DNA from: JAFANK01 sp036741695
Lineage (GTDB): Bacteria; Vulcanimicrobiota; Vulcanimicrobiia; Eremiobacterales; Eremiobacteraceae
Direction of reading: 5' to 3'
Assembly (NCBI GenBank): GCA_036741695.1
Contig: DAINRU010000014.1
Location: forward strand, 1-52,755
Length of the DNA stretch: 52,755 nucleotides
The stretch's first letter is position 1. Each line of letters starts with the position of its first letter. Both the position numbers and the translations under genes were made by a program. The notes below the pieces were generated by a model that made no database searches, was not told the origin of the DNA, and saw only the letters and a list, made by a program, of their open reading frames with translations. Shown here in pieces: positions 8,776-16,203 of the stretch.

Positions 8776-9738
8776 ATGCGAACGCAGTTCACGAAGGTTA
8801 TGCTGACGCCGGGCGGGCTCGTCATCCTGGCCGCGATGGCGCTCGCCGTCGTCATGTTTGCCGCCGCCGAACGCGCCAAGCAGATAGGTGGCGCTCCTGT
8901 GCCTTATGACGCGCCGCAGCTCATGGCGGCGAAGGTGACCGTCATGCGATACACGCCGGCCAACTCAAGCGCCGTCGAGCAACTCGCTCCGCCGGCCGGC
9001 GATGGGGCGATCCCGTTGCCCCCGCTTCGTCGAGGGCGCGGTCCATCGCAGCTCATCCGCACCGCCAGTGTGAGACTTGAGGTCGCTGACGTCGAGACGG
9101 CGCTGAAAGCCGCGACCGCCCTCACCGACGAGCAGCTCGGCGATGTCATCGGGCTCGATGATGAATCCCCGACGTCGCAGAGCGCCGCCCACACCGCGAC
9201 CATGGAGATCCGCGTGCCGCAGTACCGATTCGATCAGATGCTCGGCGCGCTTGGCGCGCTGGGCAAGGTGCGATCGAGATCTGTCAGCGCGCAAGACGTG
9301 TCGGATCAGATCGTCGACGCGTCCGCCCGCTTGCGCAACCTGCGGCGTACAGAAGCCGACATCCTCAACATCATGGACCGCTCGGGCAACATCGAGCAAG
9401 TGCTCGACGTGACCCAGCAACTCGGCAACGTGCGCGAGCAGATCGAGCGCCTCGACGCCCAGATCCAGGGCATGCAATACCAGGTCGCCTACTCGACCAT
9501 CAACATCACCTTCGTGAGCTCAGGTGTGGTCGCGACGCCGCGCGGTTTCGGTCTTCTCGCCGGCGCCTGGAAGAACGCCCTGAGCTCTCTGCGCGACGTC
9601 ACGGTCGGCATCCTGAGCCTGGCGTTATGGCTCGTGGCATTCAGCCCGTATATCCTGTTGGCCGTATTGCTTGCAGCCTACGCGCTGCACCGCGTGCGCG
9701 CGAGCAGCGCAGCACACACGCGAGGACCAGCCGTGTAG
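8776..9738 (+). CDS. DUF4349 membrane protein
   Basis: A 320-residue envelope protein of the DUF4349 family. An N-terminal membrane anchor (about 12-32) is followed by a Pro-rich linker. The conserved domain starts near residue 93 with LIRTASVRLEV and contains a helical coiled-coil hairpin (about 180-240: VSDQIVDASARLRNLRRTE and VREQIERLDAQIQGM). A C-terminal hydrophobic hairpin spans about 265-310. The topology suggests most of the protein is extracytoplasmic between two anchors. Family function is unknown. GTG 8761 is in frame, but ATG 8776 is preferred because GGAGG lies eight bases upstream. It begins a plus-strand run with a secreted protein and an APC permease. Confidence 0.85.
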   Translation: MRTQFTKVMLTPGGLVILAAMALAVVMFAAAERAKQIGGAPVPYDAPQLMAAKVTVMRYTPANSSAVEQLAPPAGDGAIPLPPLRRGRGPSQLIRTASVRLEVADVETALKAATALTDEQLGDVIGLDDESPTSQSAAHTATMEIRVPQYRFDQMLGALGALGKVRSRSVSAQDVSDQIVDASARLRNLRRTEADILNIMDRSGNIEQVLDVTQQLGNVREQIERLDAQIQGMQYQVAYSTINITFVSSGVVATPRGFGLLAGAWKNALSSLRDVTVGILSLALWLVAFSPYILLAVLLAAYALHRVRASSAAHTRGPAV

Positions 9739-9818
9739 CGGCACGGTTCCGCACTCGGCTGCGTCTGCCACGCACCGCCAAGGAACGGTCCCACCGAGCG
9801 GTAAACGTCGGCCCTCTC

Positions 9819-10352
9819 ATGCTGACCTTGGGCCGTCGTCTTGCCATCACGCTGGTTGCCCTCATGGCCGTTGCCGCTATCCTCCGGGTAAGCAACCAGG
9901 CCGTGGCCCAACCTGAGCCCGTCCTATCGCCAAGTCCAGCTTCAACGGGCGTCAATCTGTCAAAAGAAGACGTGGTGCGTTTCTTCAAGGCGCTCGAGGT
10001 CGAGCTGACGCCGAACTCTGGAACGGTCTTCGTGGAGATCGTCCCCGCCGACAAGTTGCCGTCGTACGACCCGCTCGTGCACTATGCCGGCATCGGTGCG
10101 GACGACCATCCGAACCATCCGGTGGTGATGTCGAACCAGTCCGCGCAGCCCGGCGATGCGACCCAAGACGCGCTTGCCAGTGCGTTCATGCTGGCGGTCA
10201 TGGATTCGGGTGAAGCGGGGCCGAAGTGGAAGAGCATCTACGACGCCGCCGCAGCCGCCGACGCGGCACTGCCGCCGTCGGCACCGGATCCCTATCTCCA
10301 CCGCCACGAGCTGACGCAGCAGCTGCGCTCGCTCGAAAAGAGCTCTCACTGA
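9819..10352 (+). CDS. secreted protein of unknown function
   Basis: No family recognised. The 177-residue product opens with a signal peptide (about 1-31, core ITLVALMAVAAIL, ending AVAQ) and a short Ser/Pro linker. The globular part begins at NLSKEDVVRFFKALEVEL. It has no cysteine after the signal peptide and ends in a charged helix. The frame is open from 9627, but that part overlaps the DUF4349 gene and is Arg-rich; ATG 9819 gives a clean signal peptide. No clear Shine-Dalgarno precedes it. Its TGA stop overlaps the likely CTG start of the permease gene as CTGA, suggesting translational coupling. Confidence 0.65.
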   Translation: MLTLGRRLAITLVALMAVAAILRVSNQAVAQPEPVLSPSPASTGVNLSKEDVVRFFKALEVELTPNSGTVFVEIVPADKLPSYDPLVHYAGIGADDHPNHPVVMSNQSAQPGDATQDALASAFMLAVMDSGEAGPKWKSIYDAAAAADAALPPSAPDPYLHRHELTQQLRSLEKSSH

Positions 10353-11758
10353 GCGCTCGACCTGGTCTCCTTCGCGCGCTCGGCGTCTGGCCTGCGGCAT
10401 CCCTCGTCATCTGCAACATCATCGGCCAGGGGATATTCCTCAAGGCCCGAGCCATGACGTGCAACGTCGGCGCGCCGTCGCTCGTCATGGCGGCTTGGGT
10501 GCTCGCAGGCATCTTGGCCTTGTGCGGTGCCCTGACCCTCGCCGAGCTCGGCGCCATGATGCCTGAGTCGGGCGGACCGTACGCATATCTGCGGCGTGCG
10601 TTTGGCCCGCCGATCGCCTTTGCCTACGGCTGGATGATGTTCTTCTTAGGCGCGCCGCTCGCGGCCGCTGCCCTCGCAGCCGGGGGCGCCATCTTCCTCA
10701 ACCTCATCTCGGGCGGCGCGCTCGCCGGGTTTGCCATCCCTTATGAGGTCGTGGGTCTGCACGGCACGCTTGGCGGCACGCAGCTCGCGGCGCTAGCACT
10801 GCTCGCGGCTGTCGCGCTTGTGAACCTGGCACCCGTGCGCACCAACGGCGCTATCGCGACAGCGCTGGCGGCGCTGAAGATCCTCATGCTCGCCGGTCTC
10901 GCGCTTGGGGCCTTCGCGCTCGGCAGCGGCAGCTTCAACCATTTCGCACTGAGTGGTGCTGCCGGGACGTGTGAGGGCATCGCGGCGTCGGCGCGCGGCG
11001 GCGCGGCGGGCTTTGGCGCGGCGATGATCGGCGCGCTCTACGCCTATCAAGGTTGGTCGTCACTCACCTACGTGGCCGCAGAGGTCAAGGACCCGGGCCG
11101 CACGTTGCCGCGTGCACTGGGGCTTGGCATGTTCGCCGTCATCGTGCTCTATCTGGCCGCCAACCTCGCGTACTTCTACGTCCTCACGCCCGCGGCTGTC
11201 GCGAGCGTGAGCCCAGCATCGTCAGTCGGTCTCGAAGTGTTGGGTCACGTCTTCGGAGCGCCTGCGCGGGGTGTCGCGACTGTGCTGCTCTTCATCTCGG
11301 TCCTGGCCACGCTGCACGTGTCGATCCTCACCAACAGCCGCATAACGTTCGCGCTGGCCGATGACAAGGATCTTCTGCCCTGGCTCGCGCGGGTCTCGGC
11401 TTCGGCGCATATCCCCGCACGTGCCGTGCTCGTCGGAGCGGCCATCGCCGCGCTGCTCGTGCTGCTGGGGTCGTTCGATACGCTCAGCGACTTTCAGGTG
11501 TTCGCCGTCTGGGTCTTCTACGGTCTGACCGCTGCGTCGCTCTTCGTGTTGCGACGAACGGAACCCGATGCGCCCCGGCCATATCGCATCGCCGGCTATC
11601 CGGTTGTCCCCATCCTGTTCGTGGCGGCGACGGTATGGCTGCTGTGCGAAGCGGTGGTGGGCGCGCCGCAGCGCTCGCTCCTCGGAATCGGCATCATCGT
11701 GCTGGCGCTGCCCGTCTACAAACTCCTGCGCATGCGCAGGGCGCCGGGCCTGACTTAG
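10349..11758 (+). CDS. APC-superfamily amino acid permease, probable CTG start
   Basis: A 12-helix amino acid/polyamine/organocation permease of about 469 residues. Helix 1 carries the substrate-site glycine motif as NIIGQGIF. Further family marks are AELGAMMPESGGPYAYL and the Pro-Tyr-Arg patch RPYRIAGYP between late helices. The start is odd. The only ATG/GTG/TTG in frame is GTG 10226, which overlaps the preceding gene by 127 nt and adds a 41-residue Arg-rich leader with no family counterpart. CTG 10349 is in frame and overlaps the preceding TGA as CTGA. It leaves about 15 residues before helix 1, the normal APC layout, and AAAGAG lies just upstream. I favour CTG. The substrate is unknown. 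The 3' end overlaps the convergent gene by 4 nt. Confidence 0.83.
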   Translation: MSARPGLLRALGVWPAASLVICNIIGQGIFLKARAMTCNVGAPSLVMAAWVLAGILALCGALTLAELGAMMPESGGPYAYLRRAFGPPIAFAYGWMMFFLGAPLAAAALAAGGAIFLNLISGGALAGFAIPYEVVGLHGTLGGTQLAALALLAAVALVNLAPVRTNGAIATALAALKILMLAGLALGAFALGSGSFNHFALSGAAGTCEGIAASARGGAAGFGAAMIGALYAYQGWSSLTYVAAEVKDPGRTLPRALGLGMFAVIVLYLAANLAYFYVLTPAAVASVSPASSVGLEVLGHVFGAPARGVATVLLFISVLATLHVSILTNSRITFALADDKDLLPWLARVSASAHIPARAVLVGAAIAALLVLLGSFDTLSDFQVFAVWVFYGLTAASLFVLRRTEPDAPRPYRIAGYPVVPILFVAATVWLLCEAVVGAPQRSLLGIGIIVLALPVYKLLRMRRAPGLT

Positions 11759-12231
11759 TGGACGATGGAACCGGGCGGTGCCTGCGGACCTTGCGCGGCT
11801 GGCGAGTTCTGTGCGGGCGGCAGCTTCAGCTCGTGTTGCAGCGCTTCGAATTTCGGCTCCATCGCCGCGACGAGGCTCGAGTAGCCGCCGTCTTTTTTCA
11901 AAATGCCGAGCACCATCATGCCGGCTTGCAAGGCCTGCGCGGCCCGCGCATCATCGCCCATGCCGTGGAACGCCGCCGAGCCGATGTAGGCGCTGTACAC
12001 GACCGAGGGATATCCGACTTTCGGATCGTCGCAACCCTTGGCGTAAAGTGCGAGCTGACCGGCCGAGACTCTCGCGTCTTGATAGCGGCCCGCGTCGAGG
12101 TACTGATAGCCCTGTCGCGCCATATTCTGGGCGAAGGATGAGTCACAGGTGGCATCTGCCCGCGCGACCGCGGGCGCGGCCCAAATGCAGACGGCTAGAG
12201 CGGCAAGAACAGCGTATCGACGGATCATCAT
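11755..12231 (-). CDS. small secreted protein, TPR-like helices
   Basis: No named family. The 158-residue product has a signal peptide (about 1-25, ending VARA), then a helical region (QGYQYLDAGRYQDARVSAGQ, SAAFHGMGDDARAAQALQ) spaced like tetratricopeptide-type helix pairs, and a Pro/Gln/Ala-rich C-terminus. Two cysteines in the mature part could form a disulfide. Three ATGs lie close together; 12231 is preferred because GAGG is 7 nt upstream, whereas it is too close to 12237. A rho-independent terminator of the upstream crotonase gene at 12264-12297 implies this gene has its own promoter within 12232-12263. Its stop overlaps that of the convergent APC permease by 4 nt. Confidence 0.68.
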   Translation of the reverse strand: MMIRRYAVLAALAVCIWAAPAVARADATCDSSFAQNMARQGYQYLDAGRYQDARVSAGQLALYAKGCDDPKVGYPSVVYSAYIGSAAFHGMGDDARAAQALQAGMMVLGILKKDGGYSSLVAAMEPKFEALQHELKLPPAQNSPAAQGPQAPPGSIVH

Positions 12232-12263
12232 AGACATACCTCACATAGTGTATCGTGTCGCCG

Positions 12264-12297
12264 GGGATAAAAAGTAAGGGGTGACCTGCGTCACCCC
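12264..12297 (-). terminator. rho-independent terminator of the crotonase gene
   Basis: A perfect 8-bp stem (GGGGTGAC 12278-12285 with GTCACCCC 12290-12297) closes a 4-nt loop. On the minus strand it is followed by a T-rich run (TTACTTTTTATCC). It lies about 30 nt past the stop codon at 12328. Confidence 0.82.
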
Positions 12298-12327
12298 CGT
12301 TTCCTCTCGCCTGCTCTAGCGGTACGG

Positions 12328-13158
12328 CTATTCCGCCGTGAACTTCGCCATTCGCTTGTTGACGTACGCGTCCAAGCCTTCTTTGGCATCTTTGCTTTGG
12401 AAGAGCAGCTGCTGCAGCTCGCGCTCGATGGCAAGGGCCTCCGAGAACGGCACCTCGCCGCCCGAGACGACTGCGCGCTTGATGTTGCCGACCGCCTTGG
12501 CCGCTTTGTTCGGCGTGGTGAACTGCTTGGCGTAGGAGAGCACCTCGCCCATGAACGCCTCGCTGTTGCCGTCGTAGATGTCGTTGACGAGGCCGATCTC
12601 TTGCGCTTCTTCGAACGAGAACGTGCGGCCGGTGACCATGAGTTCGATGGCCTTGGCCCGACCCAGCAGCCGCGTCATGCGCTGGGTGCCGCCCGTACCG
12701 GGCAACACGCCGAGCGCCACTTCCGGCAAGCCGATCTTGCCGGCGTTGCGCCGCGCCAAGCGGATGTCGCAGGCCATGGCGATCTCAAGGCCGCCGCCGA
12801 CCGTGTGCCCATTGAGCGCCGCGATGACGAGCTTGGGCGTCTGCTCGAGGCGCGTCAACGTCTCATTGGCGTGCAGGCAGAAGAAATATTTGAACGTCGG
12901 GTCCACCTTCTGCAACATGCCGATATTGGCGCCGGCGCAGAAGAACTTCTCGCCTTCGCCCGTCAACACGATCACCTGGACGTCTTTATCGAAGCGCGCT
13001 TTGAGGATGGCGTCGTCGAGCTCGCGCATCATCTCATGCGTGTAGGTGTTCGCCGGTGGATCGTCGAGCGTGATGACGGCGATATGCTCGCCCTCTTCGC
13101 GGTAGGTGACGAGCGCCTTGCTCTCGGTCTTCGGTTCGCTGTCGACTTTGATGGCCAT
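12328..13158 (-). CDS. enoyl-CoA hydratase/isomerase (crotonase family)
   Basis: A 276-residue crotonase-fold enzyme. The oxyanion-hole and active-site regions are complete: GEKFFCAGANI near 69-79, GGGLEIAMACD at 121-131 with Glu125, and LPEVALGVLPGTGGTQR at 144-160 with Glu146. These are the two catalytic glutamates of 2-enoyl-CoA hydratases, so hydration of a trans-2-enoyl-CoA is the likely reaction. It lies downstream of the BoxB-like oxygenase on the same strand, about 80 nt away with two palindromes between, and near a 3-hydroxyacyl-CoA dehydrogenase. This suggests a beta-oxidation-like lower pathway for an aromatic or fatty acyl-CoA. It is half the size of BoxC and is not that enzyme. 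GGAGG precedes ATG 13158, and a strong terminator follows. Confidence 0.9.
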   Translation of the reverse strand: MAIKVDSEPKTESKALVTYREEGEHIAVITLDDPPANTYTHEMMRELDDAILKARFDKDVQVIVLTGEGEKFFCAGANIGMLQKVDPTFKYFFCLHANETLTRLEQTPKLVIAALNGHTVGGGLEIAMACDIRLARRNAGKIGLPEVALGVLPGTGGTQRMTRLLGRAKAIELMVTGRTFSFEEAQEIGLVNDIYDGNSEAFMGEVLSYAKQFTTPNKAAKAVGNIKRAVVSGGEVPFSEALAIERELQQLLFQSKDAKEGLDAYVNKRMAKFTAE

Positions 13159-13173
13159 CGATTCCTCCGGTGC

Positions 13174-13192
13174 AACGGATCAGAGATCCGTT
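13174..13192. repeat. variant palindrome between oxygenase and crotonase genes
   Basis: AACGGATC-AGA-GATCCGTT, a perfect 8-bp stem with a 3-nt loop, just upstream of the crotonase ribosome binding site. Its outer arms (AACGGA/TCCGTT) match the main repeat family, but the inner pair differs on both arms (TC/GA against CC/GG), so the base pairing is kept. Confidence 0.7.
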
Positions 13193-13200
13193 TGTGGATT

Positions 13201-13228
13201 GAACGGACCTAAAGGTCCGTTGCTTCAA
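13201..13228 (+). repeat. palindromic repeat, copy b
   Basis: An intact copy: AACGGACCTAAAGGTCCGTT with the GCTTCAA tail on the right. It lies 13 nt past the stop of the BoxB-like gene. In that gene's transcript the tail is read first (TTGAAGC), then the hairpin. Confidence 0.92.
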
Positions 13229-13240
13229 ACATCAGTTGCG

Positions 13241-14353
13241 TCAGGCGGCCTTGGCGGCGAGCCAGTCTTCGCGCTTAAAGATCTCGGCGAGCAGTTTCTC
13301 GTCCTCCTCCGTGGGCAGCACCTCTTTGAGGTGCTGTTCGTAGAGGTCGCTGTCCATCGTGACGCCTTCGACCGAATACCGTTTCCCCGCAAATTCGCCG
13401 ATCTGGCGGTTGAAACGGATGTCGGCGACGTAGAGCTTCTCATCGCCGGGGATGCTGGCGTTGACCTGCCCGACGAGCTTCGCGCATTCGTCGTAGTACT
13501 GGCGGCGCGCATAATCGTTGAGCCGCTCTTTGTCGGCCTGGCTCTCTTCTTTGTCCTCTTCGGGCCTGCCTTTGATGCCCCAGATGTACGCCCACACGGC
13601 GCTTGACGAGTGATCGTTGCCGAAAAGATCGAGCGAGCCGGAGAGCCACTTGTTGTGGAACTTCTGCTGCAGCTTTACCGGAACGACGTTCGCCTTGGCG
13701 ACGCGCTTCAATCCGGTCAGCCCGGTGCCGAGATGGAACGACTCCTCTTTGAGCATCGGCCCCATGCTGCGCGAGAGCGGCGCGAAACCTGAGTGCGAGA
13801 GCATCTGCAGCTGGAATTTGCCGTCGCGATCCATGTAGTTCTGATAGGCGAAGAGGTCCAGCCAGTGCTTGACGGGGTTGTTGAACGCGTTGAGCAGCCG
13901 CGTACCTTTATCAGCGCGCCGGGTGAGCATCTTCTCCGCTTCGATGCGCCCGTCGTTGCCGAAATGGTTGACCAGCAGGTGGCACATCTGGTAGCCGTGG
14001 CGGGTCTCTTCGATGAACACGCGCGCGATCGAGTAGAGGTCGTACTCGGTGGGCGCATTGCGCAACAGCAGCCGCTGCTGCTCGTTGGAGGCGAACTCGG
14101 TGTCCCCTTGATAGATGATCATGTTGAGGACCGCGTCGCGCATGCGCTGATCGGGGACCTCCATGATCTTATCCCATTTGCGATCGCCTGCAAACTCGCC
14201 GAACTCGATCTCGTCCGAGTGCAAATCGCCGTACTTGGCCTCGAGCGTGTACGTGCCCAGGATGCGCGTGAAGATCTCTGGATCGATGTCCAGGTCTTTC
14301 TGCCACATCCGCATGATCTCGATCCAGTCGTCAAAGGTCTTGATATGCGCCAT
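13241..14353 (-). CDS. BoxB-like diiron acyl-CoA epoxidase/oxygenase
   Basis: A ferritin-like diiron oxygenase of 370 residues in the PaaA/BoxB family (aerobic ring epoxidation of CoA thioesters). It resembles benzoyl-CoA 2,3-epoxidase (BoxB) more than PaaA: QGDTEFASNEQQRLLL at 82-97, EETRHGYQM at 115-123, DRDGKFQL at 175-182, SGFAPLSR at 188-195 and MLKEESFH at 200-207. The putative iron ligands are Glu86, Glu116, His119, Asp177, Glu204 and His207, all present. It is shorter than BoxB as I recall it (above 450 residues). No BoxA reductase, BoxC, paaBCDE or CoA ligase lies nearby. ATG 14353 is chosen over 14410 for its GGAGG. Divergent from paaX. Activity on benzoyl-CoA itself is unproven; a different acyl-CoA is quite possible. 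Confidence 0.8.
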   Translation of the reverse strand: MAHIKTFDDWIEIMRMWQKDLDIDPEIFTRILGTYTLEAKYGDLHSDEIEFGEFAGDRKWDKIMEVPDQRMRDAVLNMIIYQGDTEFASNEQQRLLLRNAPTEYDLYSIARVFIEETRHGYQMCHLLVNHFGNDGRIEAEKMLTRRADKGTRLLNAFNNPVKHWLDLFAYQNYMDRDGKFQLQMLSHSGFAPLSRSMGPMLKEESFHLGTGLTGLKRVAKANVVPVKLQQKFHNKWLSGSLDLFGNDHSSSAVWAYIWGIKGRPEEDKEESQADKERLNDYARRQYYDECAKLVGQVNASIPGDEKLYVADIRFNRQIGEFAGKRYSVEGVTMDSDLYEQHLKEVLPTEEDEKLLAEIFKREDWLAAKAA

Positions 14354-14436
14354 CGAGGAGCCTCCGCTCAGATTGTGGTATATTTCGTACGTTCGTGAAA
14401 ATTTCGCCACACCATTCTACCAGGGATGGAACGACC
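14354..14436. promoter_or_regulatory. divergent boxB-like/paaX promoter region
   Basis: This 83-nt gap separates the oxygenase and PaaX genes and must hold both promoters and probably the PaaX operator. It contains an A/T-rich patch (TATATTTCG) and an imperfect inverted repeat around TTTCGTACGTTCGTGAAA that could be an operator. I could not assign convincing -35/-10 pairs. The regulator-target link is inferred from the divergent arrangement. Confidence 0.4.
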
Positions 14437-15312
14437 GTGCAACGGGCTCGACGCCGCCCCAAACCTCCGAGCCTAGCCCGGCTGCGGCCGCGGTCGATGC
14501 TCTTCACCCTCTTCGGTGACTATGTGTATCCGGAGGGTGGAGATATCTGGTTGGGCAGCTTAGTGCGCATCGGCGGGGCGCTGGGCATGTCGGAGGTCGC
14601 CGTACGCTCGGCTGTGGCTCGATTGGCCGGTGAGCGCTGGATCGTCGCCCGCCGCAGCGGCCGGCGTTCGTTCTATCGGTTATCGCCGAGCGGGCGCGCG
14701 CTTATAGAGGAAGGAACACGGCGCATCTACCACGCCGATGGCCGCGCGTGGGACGGCCGATGGTGCCTGCTCACCTACTCGATCCCCGAGAAGCGGCGAG
14801 CCTTGCGCGATCGCATGCGCAAGCAGCTTGCTTGGCTTGGTTTCGGACCGCTGGGTTCCGGCACGTACGTCGCGCCACGCGACGTGAGCGCGGAGGTGCG
14901 AAGGCTCGCCGACCGGCTCGGCGCCGGCAAGTTCGCCAAGACCTTCGTCGCCCGCGGCGCGGCGGGGACGGACGATGCGCACATCGTGCGCCAGTGTTGG
15001 GATCTGCAGCGCATCGGCGCTTCCTACGAACGTTTCATCGCCCGCTACGCCCCGCTCTTCGCGCGCGACCGCCGGCGCAAGGAGCGTGGCGAGCTTGACG
15101 ATGCTGACGCGTTCATCGTGCGCTTCACGCTCACCCATGACTTCCGCAGATTCCCGTTCATCGATCCGGATCTGCCGCACACGTTACTGCCGAAAAATTG
15201 GGCCGGCATGCGGGCGCGCAAGCTCTTCGACGCCTACCACGCGATGTTGACGAGTGGCGCCGTGCGCTTCTTCGCCGCCGCTGCACGCGTCAACGGCGCG
15301 CACTCGGGCTAG
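14437..15312 (+). CDS. paaX: PaaX family transcriptional repressor
   Basis: A 291-residue PaaX-type regulator. The N-terminal winged helix starts with RPRSMLFTLFGDYV, the family signature, then EVAVRSAVARLAGERW. The central domain has WDGRWCLLTYSIPEKRRALRDR, and the C-terminal PaaX domain has HDFRRFPFIDPDLP. Known PaaX proteins repress phenylacetate catabolic operons and are released by phenylacetyl-CoA; related PaaX-like proteins respond to other aryl- or acyl-CoA esters. Here it probably controls the divergent BoxB-like gene and perhaps itself. GTG 14437, with AGGGATGGA upstream, is preferred over GTG 14395, which would leave almost no room for promoters and adds an unconserved leader. It converges on the dehydrogenase gene with a 4-nt overlap. 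Confidence 0.88.
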   Translation: MQRARRRPKPPSLARLRPRSMLFTLFGDYVYPEGGDIWLGSLVRIGGALGMSEVAVRSAVARLAGERWIVARRSGRRSFYRLSPSGRALIEEGTRRIYHADGRAWDGRWCLLTYSIPEKRRALRDRMRKQLAWLGFGPLGSGTYVAPRDVSAEVRRLADRLGAGKFAKTFVARGAAGTDDAHIVRQCWDLQRIGASYERFIARYAPLFARDRRRKERGELDDADAFIVRFTLTHDFRRFPFIDPDLPHTLLPKNWAGMRARKLFDAYHAMLTSGAVRFFAAAARVNGAHSG

Positions 15313-16202
15313 CCTACCGTGCGTCTTTTCGCAGCCTCTACCGCGGCCAGCTCGTCGGGATAATCGTATACGCCGCGCCCGACCTTGCGGCCGAGCCGGC
15401 CCGCTTTCACGTATCTGACGAGCAGCGGGCAAGGGCGGAACTTCTCGCCCAGCGACGCGTGAAGATATTCGAGCACCAAAAGACGCGTGTCCAGACCGAC
15501 GAGGTCGATCATCTCGAACGGGCCCATGGGATGGTTGAGCCCGAGCTTGAGCGCTTTGTCGATGTCTCGCGCCGAGGCCACGCCTTCCATGAGCATGTAG
15601 AACGCCTCATTGCCGATCATCGCGTTGATGCGGCTGGTGGCGAAGCCCGGCGCCTCGTTGACGATCACGGTCTCTTTGCCGCAGCGCGCGGCGACGTCGC
15701 ACGCAACCTCCACGCAGCGATCCGCTGTCTCGAGCCCGCGTACGATCTCGACGAGCTTCATGATGTGTGCCGGATTGAAATAATGCATGCCGATCACGCG
15801 TGACGGATCGGATATCGCCGCCGCGATCTCGGTGATGGACAACGCCGAGGTGTTGGTGGCCAAAACCGCGTCGGGCGTGCACAGCGCCTCAAGCTTTTTG
15901 AAGATGGCGTGCTTGACGCCCAGCTCCTCCGGCACCGCCTCGATGACGAGTTGGGACTGTGCGGCGGCGGCAAGATTCGGGGCCGTCGTGATGCGAGCGC
16001 GAGCGGCGCGGGCGTCGTCCGGCTGCAGCTTGCCGCGCTGCACGCCGACCTCTAGGTTCTTCTCGATGGCGGCCAGCGCGCGCTCGAGCGCGGCGGGCAA
16101 CGCATCCACCAGCACGACGTCGAAGCCGCCGGCCGCCAGGCTGTGGGCGATGCCGATGCCCATCGTACCCGCGCCGACCACCGCGGTCCGGGAGATGCTC
16201 AC
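15309..16202 (-). CDS. 3-hydroxyacyl-CoA dehydrogenase
   Basis: A NAD-dependent 3-hydroxyacyl-CoA (or 3-hydroxybutyryl-CoA) dehydrogenase of 297 residues, the size of the stand-alone Hbd/PaaH type. The Rossmann motif is GAGTMG at 10-15. The catalytic histidine is His140 in GMHYFNPAH, with the conserved TNTSALSI before it and NHPMGPFEMIDLVGLDT in the C-terminal dimerisation domain. It oxidises an (S)-3-hydroxyacyl-CoA to the 3-oxo form with NAD+. With the crotonase it covers two steps of beta-oxidation; a thiolase is not in the window. GTG 16202 starts one base after the stop of a small gene, so the two are translationally coupled. It could equally serve general fatty acid metabolism. Confidence 0.9.
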   Translation of the reverse strand: MSISRTAVVGAGTMGIGIAHSLAAGGFDVVLVDALPAALERALAAIEKNLEVGVQRGKLQPDDARAARARITTAPNLAAAAQSQLVIEAVPEELGVKHAIFKKLEALCTPDAVLATNTSALSITEIAAAISDPSRVIGMHYFNPAHIMKLVEIVRGLETADRCVEVACDVAARCGKETVIVNEAPGFATSRINAMIGNEAFYMLMEGVASARDIDKALKLGLNHPMGPFEMIDLVGLDTRLLVLEYLHASLGEKFRPCPLLVRYVKAGRLGRKVGRGVYDYPDELAAVEAAKRRTVG

Positions 16203-16203
16203 T

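Noticed and set aside
12328..13158. Crotonase as BoxC
   Set aside because: BoxC is about twice this length; this is an ordinary-size enoyl-CoA hydratase.
13241..14353. Annotation of the oxygenase as PaaA (phenylacetyl-CoA epoxidase)
   Set aside because: The QGDTE..S.EQQRLL and DRDGKFQL blocks fit BoxB better, and paaB, paaC and paaE are absent.
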